64,000 nucleotides of DNA from Planctomycetota bacterium (lineage in GTDB: Bacteria; Planctomycetota; Planctomycetia; Pirellulales; Lacipirellulaceae): assembly GCA_029781135.1 (NCBI GenBank), contig JAKOXH010000042.1, positions 124,001-188,000 of the forward strand. Reading direction: 5' to 3'. Under the pieces are notes generated by a model. The model made no database searches and was not told the DNA's origin. It saw only the letters and a program-made list of their open reading frames with translations. This document shows positions 26,966-35,710 of the stretch, in pieces; the stretch's first letter is position 1, and each line of letters starts with the position of its first letter. The translations under genes were made by a program, and so were the position numbers.

Positions 26966-27973
26966 ATGCGAGCCATGGTATTGTTACGAATCGTGGACAT
27001 GAAGGAGTGCGCCGCGCCGCTCGAATTGCGGGAGTTGCCCGATCCGCAACCGAATGAAAATGAAGTGCGGATTCGCGTGGCAGTCTGCGGTGTGTGCCAC
27101 ACCGAGCTGGACGAAATTGAAGGTCGCACACCGCCGCCGAATTTGCCCATTGTGTTGGGACACGAATTGGTTGGATATGTCGACCGCATCGGCCGTCGAG
27201 TTACCAAGCTTCGCGAGGGCGACCGTGTCGGTGTTGGTTGGATTCATTCCTCATCCGGCGGCCGCGACGAAAACGTAAGCCCGCGATTTCGCGCCACCGG
27301 GCGCGACGTAAACGGTGGTTACGCAGAATACATCACGGTCGGCGAGCAGTACGCCTATCCGATTCCAAACGTATTCTCCGATGTGGAGGCGGCGCCACTG
27401 TTATGTGCCGGGGCAGTGGGGTACCGCGCGCTCAAGCTGACCGGTCTTAAAAATGGCGAACCGCTCGGGCTCACGGGCTTCGGCGGCTCGGCCCACATTG
27501 TGCTGCAGTTGGTACGCCACCAGTTTCCTGACTCCCAAGTGTACGTATTCGCGCGAGATGCGGCGGTGCGCGAGTTTGCCCTGCAACTAGGTGCCGTTTG
27601 GGCCGGCGACACGGAAGACCGTGCGCCGCAACAATTGCATGCGATTATCGACACGACGCCGGCGTGGAAACCGGTCGTCAAGGCGATGGAAAACTTGCGG
27701 CCGGGGGGCCGGCTCGTGATCAACGCCATTCGCAAAGAAGATGTCGATCGAGAGTGGCTGCTCAAGCTGAGCTACCACGATCACTTGTGGATGGAGCGCG
27801 AGATCAAAACGGTGGCGAACGTCACGCATTTCGATATCGCCGAATTCCTGCCGCTGGCAGCCGCGATACCGATTCGACCGCAAGTGACGGCATATCGCCT
27901 GGAGGATGCGAACGAAGCACTGCTTGCTTTGAAACGCGGCGCGGTTCGCGGGGCGAAAGTACTACGCATTTGA
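26966..27973 (+). CDS. Zinc-type alcohol dehydrogenase lacking the structural-zinc cysteines
   Basis: 335 residues from the ATG at 26966, preceded by AAGGAAA. Medium-chain dehydrogenase oxidising alcohols with NAD(P)+. The catalytic zinc ligands are present (C in VCGVCHTELD, GHE, and the later C of LLCAGAVGYRALK), and the nucleotide motif is TGFGGSAH. The loop that usually carries four structural-zinc cysteines (C-x2-C-x2-C-x7-C between GWIHS and RFRATGRD) reads HSSSGGRDENVSP: it is shorter and has no cysteine. The protein is therefore a structural variant, perhaps with a different oligomeric state. It lies about 190 bp downstream of the NfnB-like gene; dispersed repeats lie between them. Confidence 0.9.
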   Translation: MRAMVLLRIVDMKECAAPLELRELPDPQPNENEVRIRVAVCGVCHTELDEIEGRTPPPNLPIVLGHELVGYVDRIGRRVTKLREGDRVGVGWIHSSSGGRDENVSPRFRATGRDVNGGYAEYITVGEQYAYPIPNVFSDVEAAPLLCAGAVGYRALKLTGLKNGEPLGLTGFGGSAHIVLQLVRHQFPDSQVYVFARDAAVREFALQLGAVWAGDTEDRAPQQLHAIIDTTPAWKPVVKAMENLRPGGRLVINAIRKEDVDREWLLKLSYHDHLWMEREIKTVANVTHFDIAEFLPLAAAIPIRPQVTAYRLEDANEALLALKRGAVRGAKVLRI

Positions 27974-28000
27974 CCGGCGTTGTGATGTGGACGCGAGCAA

Positions 28001-28019
28001 CCCCCGGCAGAGCCGGGGG
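28001..28019. terminator. Hairpin between convergent genes
   Basis: CCCCCGGCAGAGCCGGGGG: 8-bp perfect GC-rich arms and a 3-base loop, placed between the stops of the ADH gene (27973) and the DUF4838 gene (28050). No T tract follows on either side, so intrinsic termination is not certain; this could also be a short member of the dispersed palindrome population. Confidence 0.55.
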
Positions 28020-28049
28020 CTGACGATGCAATGGTCGGTTCTTGGCCAA

Positions 28050-29810
28050 TTACTTGTCGTTACGAATCTTGCTGGCCCAATCGTCGAGGGCTTGGCCTTC
28101 GCTCGCGTTGGAAATGCCCGCTTGGTGGGCGATCTTCAAGTAACGATCGAGTAAAGCAAGGCGTTCGTCGCCGGTGACGCGCTTCGAAGCGATCTGCACG
28201 TGCCAGATTCCGAGCCGCGCGGTTTGGACGCGGAAACGAACATCATCGTTCTCGGCACTCTTTTCCGCTTCGTCGAACAGCTTTTCGGCTGCCTTCAGGA
28301 AGTCGTCGGTGAGATACTTGGCGTCCGGATGGTCGAAAATATGGGCGTGAACGCCCGGCTTCTGAATTTGGCTGTTCACGAGCGCCATGTATTCCCGCAT
28401 CTTGTCGGCCGCCTTGCCGTAGTACGCGTTCAGGAATTCATCCGTGAGCTTGTGGACATCGACATTCGGATTCCACAACAGCTTCGCCAGCAAATAGCCG
28501 CGGAGCGGTTCCATTTCGCCGTGGCCGCCGCCCGAGTAATTGCCTTGCTCGAATAATCCTTTGACGCCGTGCTTCACGAAGAACTGTACGTTCGGCTGCA
28601 AGACGCCGAAGTTGGGGAACGGCTGGTGGTATTGGCCAAAATTGGTGGTGTAGTCCCACACGTAGAGTAGCGGCGCGACCGGCTCCCACGCCTGGATGTC
28701 ATCCACGAATCGGCCATTTTCCTTGGCCGAACAATTATCGAAAGGATGGGCGAAGCAACACTCGATCGAGCACAGCCGCACGATGACGTTCTTGTGGGGC
28801 CGAATCGTTTTGGGCGGCTTGCGCGTGTATTGGTAGGCCAGCGTATCGATCCGCACGTTGGGATGCTCTTTCTCGATCGCCTCGGCGATCGCGTTCACGA
28901 ACTTGAAGAGCGAGCCGGCCGGGCTGCCTTCCGCATCGTCGATCGCTTTGCAGTTGGGGCACTGGCAATTATTGAATGTATCGTTTTGCGAAACGCTGAT
29001 GATATTTGCCTCGGGATGTTCCTTGATCCACTTTAGCACGTTCTCCGTGGCAATGCGCAGCACATCGGCGTTGGTGAGGCACCGCTGTACGTAGCCGTTC
29101 TTGCGTTTGCCATCGATTAGCGGGAAGTACTCTGGATGCTTGTCATAGAGTTCCGGTGGCACGAGCATGTCGAGGCTGTGGACGAAGGGGAAATAAATCG
29201 CCATGCGGCCGCCGTGCTTTTCCGTCAGCGGGTAGCTGTTGCCATTGAGGCGATGGCGGGCGGCGAAGTCGGCGTTTTGAAATTCCGACCAATACACCTC
29301 GCGATATTCGAGCGCCGGCGTTTCCGAAACGTTCAACTTGCCCAGGTTGATGCGATCGAGCTTGGGCACCCGCTCGAAATCGGGCGTGTACCAGCGGACG
29401 CCGAGCTTGTCTTCCAGCAGCGCGTACACACCGTAGAGCGCAGCCCGCGGGCCGTTGCCGGAAACGAGGAGCCGCTTACCGGCCGTTTGGAGCGTGAAAC
29501 CATCCAGGCCGGGCGTAGTCGTTTCTTGCGGCTTGGCGGCACCCTCGGGAAGCGTAGCGCTACCGATCACAATCTCCTCGTCCTTACGTGGCTCGCGATC
29601 GGCCACGATCGGCAGCTTCGCACCAGTCATCTTTTCGAAATAATGCTGCAGTTCCTCGGCGGCGTATTTTTCCGCTGCCGAAGGTTTCGCCGCGGTGACG
29701 ATCTGGTACGGGCTCTTGCCGTTTTCGAACAAGGTGATGTCGGCAAAAAGGCGCGTCGCAGTCGACAGAACCAACGCTAACCAGAACGCCGTTTGTCGGA
29801 GAGGATTCAT
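28050..29810 (-). CDS. Secreted DUF4838-domain protein (glycosidase-like)
   Basis: 586 residues from the ATG at 29810 (AAAGGGAA upstream). Signal peptide MNPLRQTAFWLALVLSTATR. The first ~120 residues resemble the N-terminal domain of GH20/GH67-type enzymes (AAEELQHYFEKMTGAKLPIV), followed by a DUF4838 TIM-barrel-like region (SQNDTFNNCQCPNCKAIDD has a Cys cluster that may bind a metal). These proteins occur in carbohydrate loci; a catalytic pair is not evident from sequence alone. Third gene of a minus-strand operon after the aldo/keto reductase (57 bp). Confidence 0.85.
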   Translation of the reverse strand: MNPLRQTAFWLALVLSTATRLFADITLFENGKSPYQIVTAAKPSAAEKYAAEELQHYFEKMTGAKLPIVADREPRKDEEIVIGSATLPEGAAKPQETTTPGLDGFTLQTAGKRLLVSGNGPRAALYGVYALLEDKLGVRWYTPDFERVPKLDRINLGKLNVSETPALEYREVYWSEFQNADFAARHRLNGNSYPLTEKHGGRMAIYFPFVHSLDMLVPPELYDKHPEYFPLIDGKRKNGYVQRCLTNADVLRIATENVLKWIKEHPEANIISVSQNDTFNNCQCPNCKAIDDAEGSPAGSLFKFVNAIAEAIEKEHPNVRIDTLAYQYTRKPPKTIRPHKNVIVRLCSIECCFAHPFDNCSAKENGRFVDDIQAWEPVAPLLYVWDYTTNFGQYHQPFPNFGVLQPNVQFFVKHGVKGLFEQGNYSGGGHGEMEPLRGYLLAKLLWNPNVDVHKLTDEFLNAYYGKAADKMREYMALVNSQIQKPGVHAHIFDHPDAKYLTDDFLKAAEKLFDEAEKSAENDDVRFRVQTARLGIWHVQIASKRVTGDERLALLDRYLKIAHQAGISNASEGQALDDWASKIRNDK

Positions 29811-29866
29811 AGTCGTTCCCTTTCGAGTATTTCCCAACGTCAGATTCAAGACGGGTGCGTGAGCGC

Positions 29867-30850
29867 TTACACGACGGCTCCAAATACTTCACCCCAGGCC
29901 GGCGCCATTTCTTTCCCGCGCGCAAGCAGTTTGGTCATTTCCACTTCATCGAGCGGCTTATAATTGAGAGCCCAATCGATCGTTTGTTCCATCTCAACCT
30001 CATCGTGCATTCCCACCACGACGGTCGCTACGCCGGGCAGCCCCTGCGCGTAGCGGAACGCATCGTGCAGATACTCACTCGGCATACGCGCGCCCTTGGG
30101 GGCCTTCTGCCCGTGCAATAGGCCGCCGTAAATCTTCATCCCGACCAAAGCCACTCCTTTTTTATGTGCCTCGGGCCACACCTTAGTCTCGAAGCCATAG
30201 GTATCGCGCACGACGAAATTCGTGGTCGTCATCATCACCTGGATTTCGCATTCGCGCAAGACTCGCAAAAAACGATCTGCGCGATTGTGACCACTCACGC
30301 CGATGAAGCGCGCCAAGCCGTCGCGCTGCGCCTTAGCGAGGGCCTTCATCACGCCGTTAGGCCCGAGGACAATGTCGGGCGGCATGTTGTCGGCGCCGAT
30401 GGCGTGCGCGTAAACGACATCCGCGTAGTCGGTCTTCAACTCCTTGAGATTCTTCTTCAGCAAAGCGAGGGCTTTTTCACCATCCGGATCCCAGCACTTC
30501 GTGACGACGAAGGCTTCCTTGCGATGGGGTTTCAATACATCACCCAGAGCAACCTGCGCTTGGCCGTAGCCGGCAAATTCGGGCGCCGTATCGAAGTAGC
30601 GGAGGCCTCGTTCCCAGCACTTCTCGAACACCGCGGCGGCCTCGCGATAGCCACGAAACCCGGCCGGCGCCGTTCCAACACCAATGATCGGCACCTTTTC
30701 GCCGGTCTTGCCGAATTCACGTAGCGGAATGGCAGCCGGCGATGTGGCCTCCGCCAACAGGGCCGGCGCGACGGAAGCCAGAGCCGTTCCGGCGCCGGCG
30801 GTAGCCAAGAAATTTCGACGGCTTAAGCGAGATTCGTCCTTATGGTTCAT
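29867..30850 (-). CDS. Tat-exported aldo/keto reductase
   Basis: 327 residues from the ATG at 30850 (GGGAGCGAATCACC upstream). A twin-arginine signal (SRRNFLATAGAG) precedes the AKR domain, so the folded cofactor-bound protein should be exported. The catalytic tetrad is visible: D and Y in RYFDTAPEFAGYGQ, K in VVTKCW, H in VVYAHAIG. It probably acts on an oxidised or reduced sugar. Middle gene of the operon between the beta-helix protein (67 bp) and the DUF4838 protein (57 bp). Confidence 0.9.
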   Translation of the reverse strand: MNHKDESRLSRRNFLATAGAGTALASVAPALLAEATSPAAIPLREFGKTGEKVPIIGVGTAPAGFRGYREAAAVFEKCWERGLRYFDTAPEFAGYGQAQVALGDVLKPHRKEAFVVTKCWDPDGEKALALLKKNLKELKTDYADVVYAHAIGADNMPPDIVLGPNGVMKALAKAQRDGLARFIGVSGHNRADRFLRVLRECEIQVMMTTTNFVVRDTYGFETKVWPEAHKKGVALVGMKIYGGLLHGQKAPKGARMPSEYLHDAFRYAQGLPGVATVVVGMHDEVEMEQTIDWALNYKPLDEVEMTKLLARGKEMAPAWGEVFGAVV

Positions 30851-30916
30851 GGTGATTCGCTCCCACGAGGTGGTTCTTGTGGCCGAGGTGACCAGCAACG
30901 CTGGCCAGTGCGGCTC

Positions 30917-33019
30917 TTACTTCACCCCAGGTGGCTGAGGTGCAAATTCAACATCAGGATACGCGAACGATTTCGCCGTCGCGACCCATTTCGCGTCGCC
31001 GTACACGCCGGCTTTCGAGTAATCGAACGGTTTGAACCCGAGTTTCAACGCCGGCGAGTCGGGCTGCAAATGAAAGTCTAGATGTTCCGCGTCGACGAAC
31101 TTCGGATCGGCAATGATCGAGCCGACATCCAGCGACTTCTGCTGCCGCTCGGCGAGCGACATGCCTTGGAAATCGATGGGTTTGCCCGATGTCATCCAGT
31201 ACACATTGTTGCGCAGCACGACCTTCGGGTCTTTCAGAGAACCGGCCGCTGCGATTGGGCCATCTTTCCAGTACACAATGTTGTTCTCGAAGATGAATGA
31301 AATATGATCTTCGACGCGCGACCTTTGTATTTGGCCGTCCATGCTGAAAGCCAAAATATTGTTGTGAAAATGATTCTCGCGACCGTAATGCTGGTGATAC
31401 GAGCCGGTCTTGGTGTGATAGACCAGGTTATTCTCCAGCTCGATGCCGGTACTACCCTCGTCGTTGTAGAGGCCCCAGCCGCCGCGACCGTAATAGTCGT
31501 AGGAGTAAATGTCGTGGACGACATTGTTGCTGACGGTCGTTCCGGGCGACGGGCCAAGCGTGTAAACGCCGCCCATGTCGCTCAGAACGCCCTGGCCGAT
31601 ATGGTGGATGTGGTTGAAATCGATCGTGTTGTGGTGGGCGAGGCTCTCATCGTATCCCCACCGCCAGCCGACCGAAATGCCGGTGTAAAACAGGTCGGAA
31701 ATATCGTTGTGGGTGACCTGGTTGTAGCCGCTGTGGCCGATCCACACGCCGATCGCACTGGGAAAGTAGCGGCCGCACTCATGAATGATGTTGTTGTCCA
31801 CCACAATGTGATGTGTGCGGTTTGACTCCTCGCGTTGGATCTCCCCTTCGCCAATGCGCACACCGCCGGCGCCCAAATCGTGGAGATATGTTTGCGTGAG
31901 GCGGCAGTTCTGGCAGCCGCGGCGGAACCAGATGCCGTAAATGCCAACATGGGCAATTTCGCACTGATCAATCGTGATATTGCGCGCACCATCCGCCATG
32001 ATGACGGCTGGTACCGTGAAGGCGGCCTGCGAATCGCCATGACCAGCTTCAGGCAACAGATACTGACCATGCTGAAACGACAGTCCGCTTAGTGAAATGT
32101 GCTCCACCAACCCGCTGGCCTGCGGCTCGCCCTCAAACCGAATAAACTGCTCGACGACGGGAGCCACGACCGTGGCTGTTTTCATGTCGTCGCCAGGCAG
32201 CGGTCGATAATAGAGCGTGCCGTCGCGGTCCAAAAACCATTCGCCGGGTGCATCGAGCGCTTGCTTGAAGTTCTCGATGTGATAGCGCTGCGTCGGGCTC
32301 CATTGGTTGAACGGCCAGGGCGCAGTGCCAGTAAAGTGCAGCAGTCCTGTCTTGTCATCGAGCTTATCGGGACGTAATCGCGTCGTTTCCCAAGATTGGT
32401 AAGCGATGACGTTGACGTCACGCAACTGGGCCGGACTCAGTTCGGCGAGCGGCCGAACGTCCTCGGGCTTTGCTCGAAATTCCTGATTGCTCGATTTATC
32501 GGGCACACCGGCGACGTAGTAATAGAATTTATTTGGTGACTTCGCGCGGGTTGCGCGCTGGCCGTTGACCCAAAGCTGCTCAAAATACCATTTGCCGGCG
32601 GCGACATCGGGAACATGGGCCGTCCAAGTGCCATTGTCTGTCGCCTGAAAACCGCTAATCTTGCGGCCGCCCGTGAAAACTGGGTGCGCCCCTTTCGCCG
32701 CAACATAGCGAATTTCAACGTCGGCCGTTCCGCTATCTTGCGGCGTGAATACGAGCGGCTGGCTGAGTTGGTACTCACCGTCCGCAACTTCGACCGTAAC
32801 CGCTTCTTTCAACGGACCGGCCGCCTTCAGCTTGCGAACGGCATCGCGAGCAGCGTGCAGCGATGCCAGCGGCCCATCGGTCTTGCTGGCATTCGGTTGG
32901 GCGAGTTGGCCGGTCCACTGGTCGTTGCCGTTGGGCGCCACGTATAAGATCCTGGCCGAGGCAGCGGTTGACATCGAAAGAACCGTGGCGCCGACGACGG
33001 TTGCGAATAGCCATTTCAT
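30917..33019 (-). CDS. Secreted right-handed parallel beta-helix protein (GH141-like or pectinolytic)
   Basis: 700 residues from the ATG at 33019; signal peptide [20 protein letters not shown]. The N-terminal region [13 protein letters not shown] is common to beta-helix glycosidases. Many rungs follow ([53 protein letters not shown]), with two segments rich in His. Family candidates include GH141 and related beta-helix enzymes acting on pectin or fucosylated glycans; I cannot decide between them. First gene of the minus-strand operon. Confidence 0.85.
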   Translation of the reverse strand: MKWLFATVVGATVLSMSTAASARILYVAPNGNDQWTGQLAQPNASKTDGPLASLHAARDAVRKLKAAGPLKEAVTVEVADGEYQLSQPLVFTPQDSGTADVEIRYVAAKGAHPVFTGGRKISGFQATDNGTWTAHVPDVAAGKWYFEQLWVNGQRATRAKSPNKFYYYVAGVPDKSSNQEFRAKPEDVRPLAELSPAQLRDVNVIAYQSWETTRLRPDKLDDKTGLLHFTGTAPWPFNQWSPTQRYHIENFKQALDAPGEWFLDRDGTLYYRPLPGDDMKTATVVAPVVEQFIRFEGEPQASGLVEHISLSGLSFQHGQYLLPEAGHGDSQAAFTVPAVIMADGARNITIDQCEIAHVGIYGIWFRRGCQNCRLTQTYLHDLGAGGVRIGEGEIQREESNRTHHIVVDNNIIHECGRYFPSAIGVWIGHSGYNQVTHNDISDLFYTGISVGWRWGYDESLAHHNTIDFNHIHHIGQGVLSDMGGVYTLGPSPGTTVSNNVVHDIYSYDYYGRGGWGLYNDEGSTGIELENNLVYHTKTGSYHQHYGRENHFHNNILAFSMDGQIQRSRVEDHISFIFENNIVYWKDGPIAAAGSLKDPKVVLRNNVYWMTSGKPIDFQGMSLAERQQKSLDVGSIIADPKFVDAEHLDFHLQPDSPALKLGFKPFDYSKAGVYGDAKWVATAKSFAYPDVEFAPQPPGVK

Positions 33020-33217
33020 GCGGTTTGTCCTCGCGTGGTGTATTTGTTGATCGATCGGGACCAACTGTGATGGGGTGGAGAGGCAAAATCAGAGCCACCG
33101 CTTTCCGGGACTATAACCTAAAACTCGCTCGTTTGCTGGGTGGCAATTGAGGCAGTGGCAACCAGCGCGTTCGGGGGGATGGCTGGACGAGTTATGCCGT
33201 ACACGGGCGCGACTAAA

Positions 33218-33292
33218 TCGTTTAACCCGGAGCCAACGGCGACGGCGCTGTACGCAAAATGCTCCCGTCGCCGTTGGCTCCGGGTTAAACGA
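33218..33292. repeat. Dispersed inverted repeat (TTTAACCCGGAGCCAACGGC type), copy 3
   Basis: The left arm (33218-33244) and right arm (33266-33292) are nearly perfect reverse complements over 27 bp, with a ~21-base loop; the right arm contains GCCGTTGGCTCCGGGTTAAA. It lies in the 358-bp gap between the beta-helix gene and the barstar gene (33020-33377), which is otherwise without a gene. The other copies are at 15694-15762 and 26832-26857. Confidence 0.9.
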
Positions 33293-33377
33293 AAACTCTC
33301 ACCGCGAGAGGCATCGTCTGCTCGTGGCGGCTTCGGCGCGGAAATCACGCCGATTGAACAGCTTCTGTGAAAGGCCA

Positions 33378-33752
33378 TCATAGCGGCAATTCGTGGGCAC
33401 ACTTCGACGGAAATATGATCCGCAGGCGGCCGTGATGGACCTGCTGCGCACTCCGCAAAATGTCAATGTAAGTTGCTCTTTGCCGCTGATCAGCGAGCGG
33501 CGCCTGGTCGTGAAGCAAAATGATGGTTTCACCATCCGGCAGCCACGACAAATCGCGCAGGCATTCTTCGAGTGCATCCCAATTGTACCCAAAGTATTCC
33601 GGGAACTTCAGGCTAGCAGCAAGCGCGCGCAGAAGATCCCGCTTCCGCCGCAATGGTCCGCCGAGGCGTGCCACAAAAGCATCCGGCGCGCGGAATCCGG
33701 TAACGTCACTGATGTATTCAAATTGGAGGGCTGCGTTCGCAGACATCGTCAT
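33378..33752 (-). CDS. Barstar family ribonuclease inhibitor
   Basis: 124 residues. The barstar signature KFPEYFGYNWDALEECLRDL is present: D59 corresponds to barstar D35, the main residue plugging the RNase active site, and E63 replaces D39. No signal peptide, so it is cytoplasmic. The ATG at 33752 overlaps the TGA of the upstream nuclease gene (ATGA), so the two are coupled. It should neutralise the nuclease next door. Confidence 0.93.
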   Translation of the reverse strand: MTMSANAALQFEYISDVTGFRAPDAFVARLGGPLRRKRDLLRALAASLKFPEYFGYNWDALEECLRDLSWLPDGETIILLHDQAPLADQRQRATYIDILRSAQQVHHGRLRIIFPSKCAHELPL

Positions 33753-34414
33753 TTAATCCGGCGAAAGGATTTGTAGTGATCGGGAGTGTAATACACTTCG
33801 CTTTCGCTTCCCGTGATGATACGTTGCGGGCCGGGGCCATCGTCGCCGCGAGTCGGCAACACATACTCGTGGTAATATCCGCTGGGTTTCGCCGGCAAGC
33901 GGCGTTCGCGATTTTCGAATACGACGCCGTCGTTGGGAAACCGAAGCCGCTTGCCGCGTGCGATGCGATCAAGTGTCGGCCGAAGATCGACATCGCCGCT
34001 ATAGACCACGCGGCCATCTTGATCGCGGATACGCATGTTCCGGATGACCGGGCCGTCATCGCCATCATTGGTTGCTGGTGGTGTTTCGTTTCGCGAGGTT
34101 GATTTGGCTATAATCGGCCGCTCGTCTTTGTTGCTGCTTCGATTGCTGGTCGTGCCGGACGATCTTGCACCCTGGGGACTCTCATTGGTATCCGCGCCAG
34201 GTTGATTGCTCGGACCGGCGGATATCGAGCTGTTGCGGTCAGCCGTCGCTGATGCCTTGGCAGCGGCTTCTGGTTTCTGACGCGTCTCATTGCGCGCAGT
34301 CCAATAGTTCAGGCCCACGATGAGAATAACGAGGCCTAAGTAGAGCAAAACCTTCTTCCAGCTTGGCGTGGCGCCCAGCCGGCTCCTGTCCGGAGGAGTA
34401 TTTTGAACCTGCAT
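33749..34414 (-). CDS. Membrane-anchored RNase Sa/barnase-type ribonuclease
   Basis: 221 residues from the ATG at 34414 (an in-frame TTG lies seven codons upstream). An N-terminal signal anchor (KKVLLYLGLVILIVGLNYW) is followed by a ~90-residue Ser/Pro/Asn-rich linker and a C-terminal guanyl-specific RNase domain closely resembling Streptomyces RNase Sa: DGVVFENRERRLP, GYYHEYVLPT, PQRIITGSE and YYTPDHYKSF. The catalytic general base (E183), R198 and H213 are all present. Lysines precede the helix, which suggests N-in orientation and a nuclease domain outside the cytoplasm. The gene overlaps the barstar gene by 4 bp. Role unknown: RNA scavenging, interbacterial toxin or stress function. Confidence 0.92.
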   Translation of the reverse strand: MQVQNTPPDRSRLGATPSWKKVLLYLGLVILIVGLNYWTARNETRQKPEAAAKASATADRNSSISAGPSNQPGADTNESPQGARSSGTTSNRSSNKDERPIIAKSTSRNETPPATNDGDDGPVIRNMRIRDQDGRVVYSGDVDLRPTLDRIARGKRLRFPNDGVVFENRERRLPAKPSGYYHEYVLPTRGDDGPGPQRIITGSESEVYYTPDHYKSFRRIK

Positions 34415-34610
34415 GCGAAGACTTTTTGCGAGCAACAGACGACACTTTTGGGGGGCGTACCACGGCGTAGCCTTTACTATAGCGGCTGGTGGTGGCGTTA
34501 GCAGCCGTTAAAAAGGGGCTGGCCCTGACATCGCCAGTTGGTGAATAGCGGTTTGCCCCCCACTACAGTAAAATCAGTTGGGGGAGATCATCCGTTTCCC
34601 GGGAGCGAAT

Positions 34611-35678
34611 ATGTTTCGGCGCCACAAGGCAATTGCCGGGGTAGTTATTCTCGTTGCGGTCGCCGCCGGGCGAACATCGGCTCAAGTCCCCGATCTTCCT
34701 GGCTGGCAACTGAAATGGCATGACGAGTTCGATGCCCCGACGATCAATGCCCAGAATTGGAATTTGATCAATTTGCAGAATAGCTACAACAACGAAAAGC
34801 AATACTACTTGCCGGCACAGGCGTCGATCTTCGACGGCAAATTGCGGATCACGGCAACGAACCAACCCTACGGCGGCAAGCAATATCGTTCCGCACGGTT
34901 AGAGAGCGTGCAGAAGTTTGCTCCGGGGCGGTTCGAGGCGCGCATCGATCTCCCGACCACGCAGGGCATGTGGCCGGCATTCTGGCTCCTGCCAAACGGC
35001 GTGCAGTGGCCCACCGGCGGTGAAATCGACATCATGGAAAATCGCGGCAGCGAGCCACTCGTGGTAAGCAGTGCGTATCACTGGCAAACGAATCCTGGGC
35101 CGTGCTGTGCCCAGCATCAATACGTTTCGCACGAGTACTCAACGAGCCAGAACGGCACGCCGGTGAATTTTCACACGGGCTTTCATTTGTATGCCGTGGA
35201 ATGGGAGGCGACGCAACTGCGGTTCTATGTGGACGGCGCGCTTCACTTCACGGTAAATGAAGCGGCCGATCGGCCGATCTTTGAAAATCCGATGAATATC
35301 ATTCTTAACTTGGCGATTGGCGGAGATTTTGGCGGCGACCCGAACGGTTCCACCGTCTTTCCGCAACAAATGGATATCGACTACGTGCGCGTCTGGCAAA
35401 AGCAAGTTGGGCTTTCGGGCGACTACAACCACGACGGCCAAGTGAATGCGGCCGATTACATCGCGTGGCGCAACTCCAACGGGCAAACCGGCATCGATCT
35501 ACCGGCCGATGGCTCTGGCAACGGCACCGTGGATGAGGCGGATTATCTGGTTTGGCGGAATGCCTTTGCCGCAACCGCGGCGGCGAGCGGAGCGGTAAAT
35601 GTCCCGGAAACGGGCACATTTGCGCTATCTGCGATTGCGCTAATGCGTGTGCTCGCGCTCCGCACGATTCGACCTTAG
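34611..35678 (+). CDS. GH16 endo-beta-glucanase (laminarinase-like) with dockerin-like repeats
   Basis: 355 residues from the ATG at 34611 (GGGAGCG upstream; the frame opens 11 codons earlier). Signal peptide, then a GH16 catalytic domain with the motif EIDIMEN (E138 nucleophile, E143 acid/base), typical of endo-1,3-beta-glucanases. The C-terminus carries two dockerin type I-like calcium loops (GDYNHDGQVNAADYIAWRN and GSGNGTVDEADYLVWRN) and a short degenerate PEP-CTERM-like tail (VPETGTF, helix, Arg). Followed 32 bp later by the GH3 gene; together they would degrade beta-glucan to glucose. Confidence 0.92.
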   Translation: MFRRHKAIAGVVILVAVAAGRTSAQVPDLPGWQLKWHDEFDAPTINAQNWNLINLQNSYNNEKQYYLPAQASIFDGKLRITATNQPYGGKQYRSARLESVQKFAPGRFEARIDLPTTQGMWPAFWLLPNGVQWPTGGEIDIMENRGSEPLVVSSAYHWQTNPGPCCAQHQYVSHEYSTSQNGTPVNFHTGFHLYAVEWEATQLRFYVDGALHFTVNEAADRPIFENPMNIILNLAIGGDFGGDPNGSTVFPQQMDIDYVRVWQKQVGLSGDYNHDGQVNAADYIAWRNSNGQTGIDLPADGSGNGTVDEADYLVWRNAFAATAAASGAVNVPETGTFALSAIALMRVLALRTIRP

Positions 35679-35710
35679 CCTAAGTATTTCTCACAAAGAA
35701 CGGGGCAACT

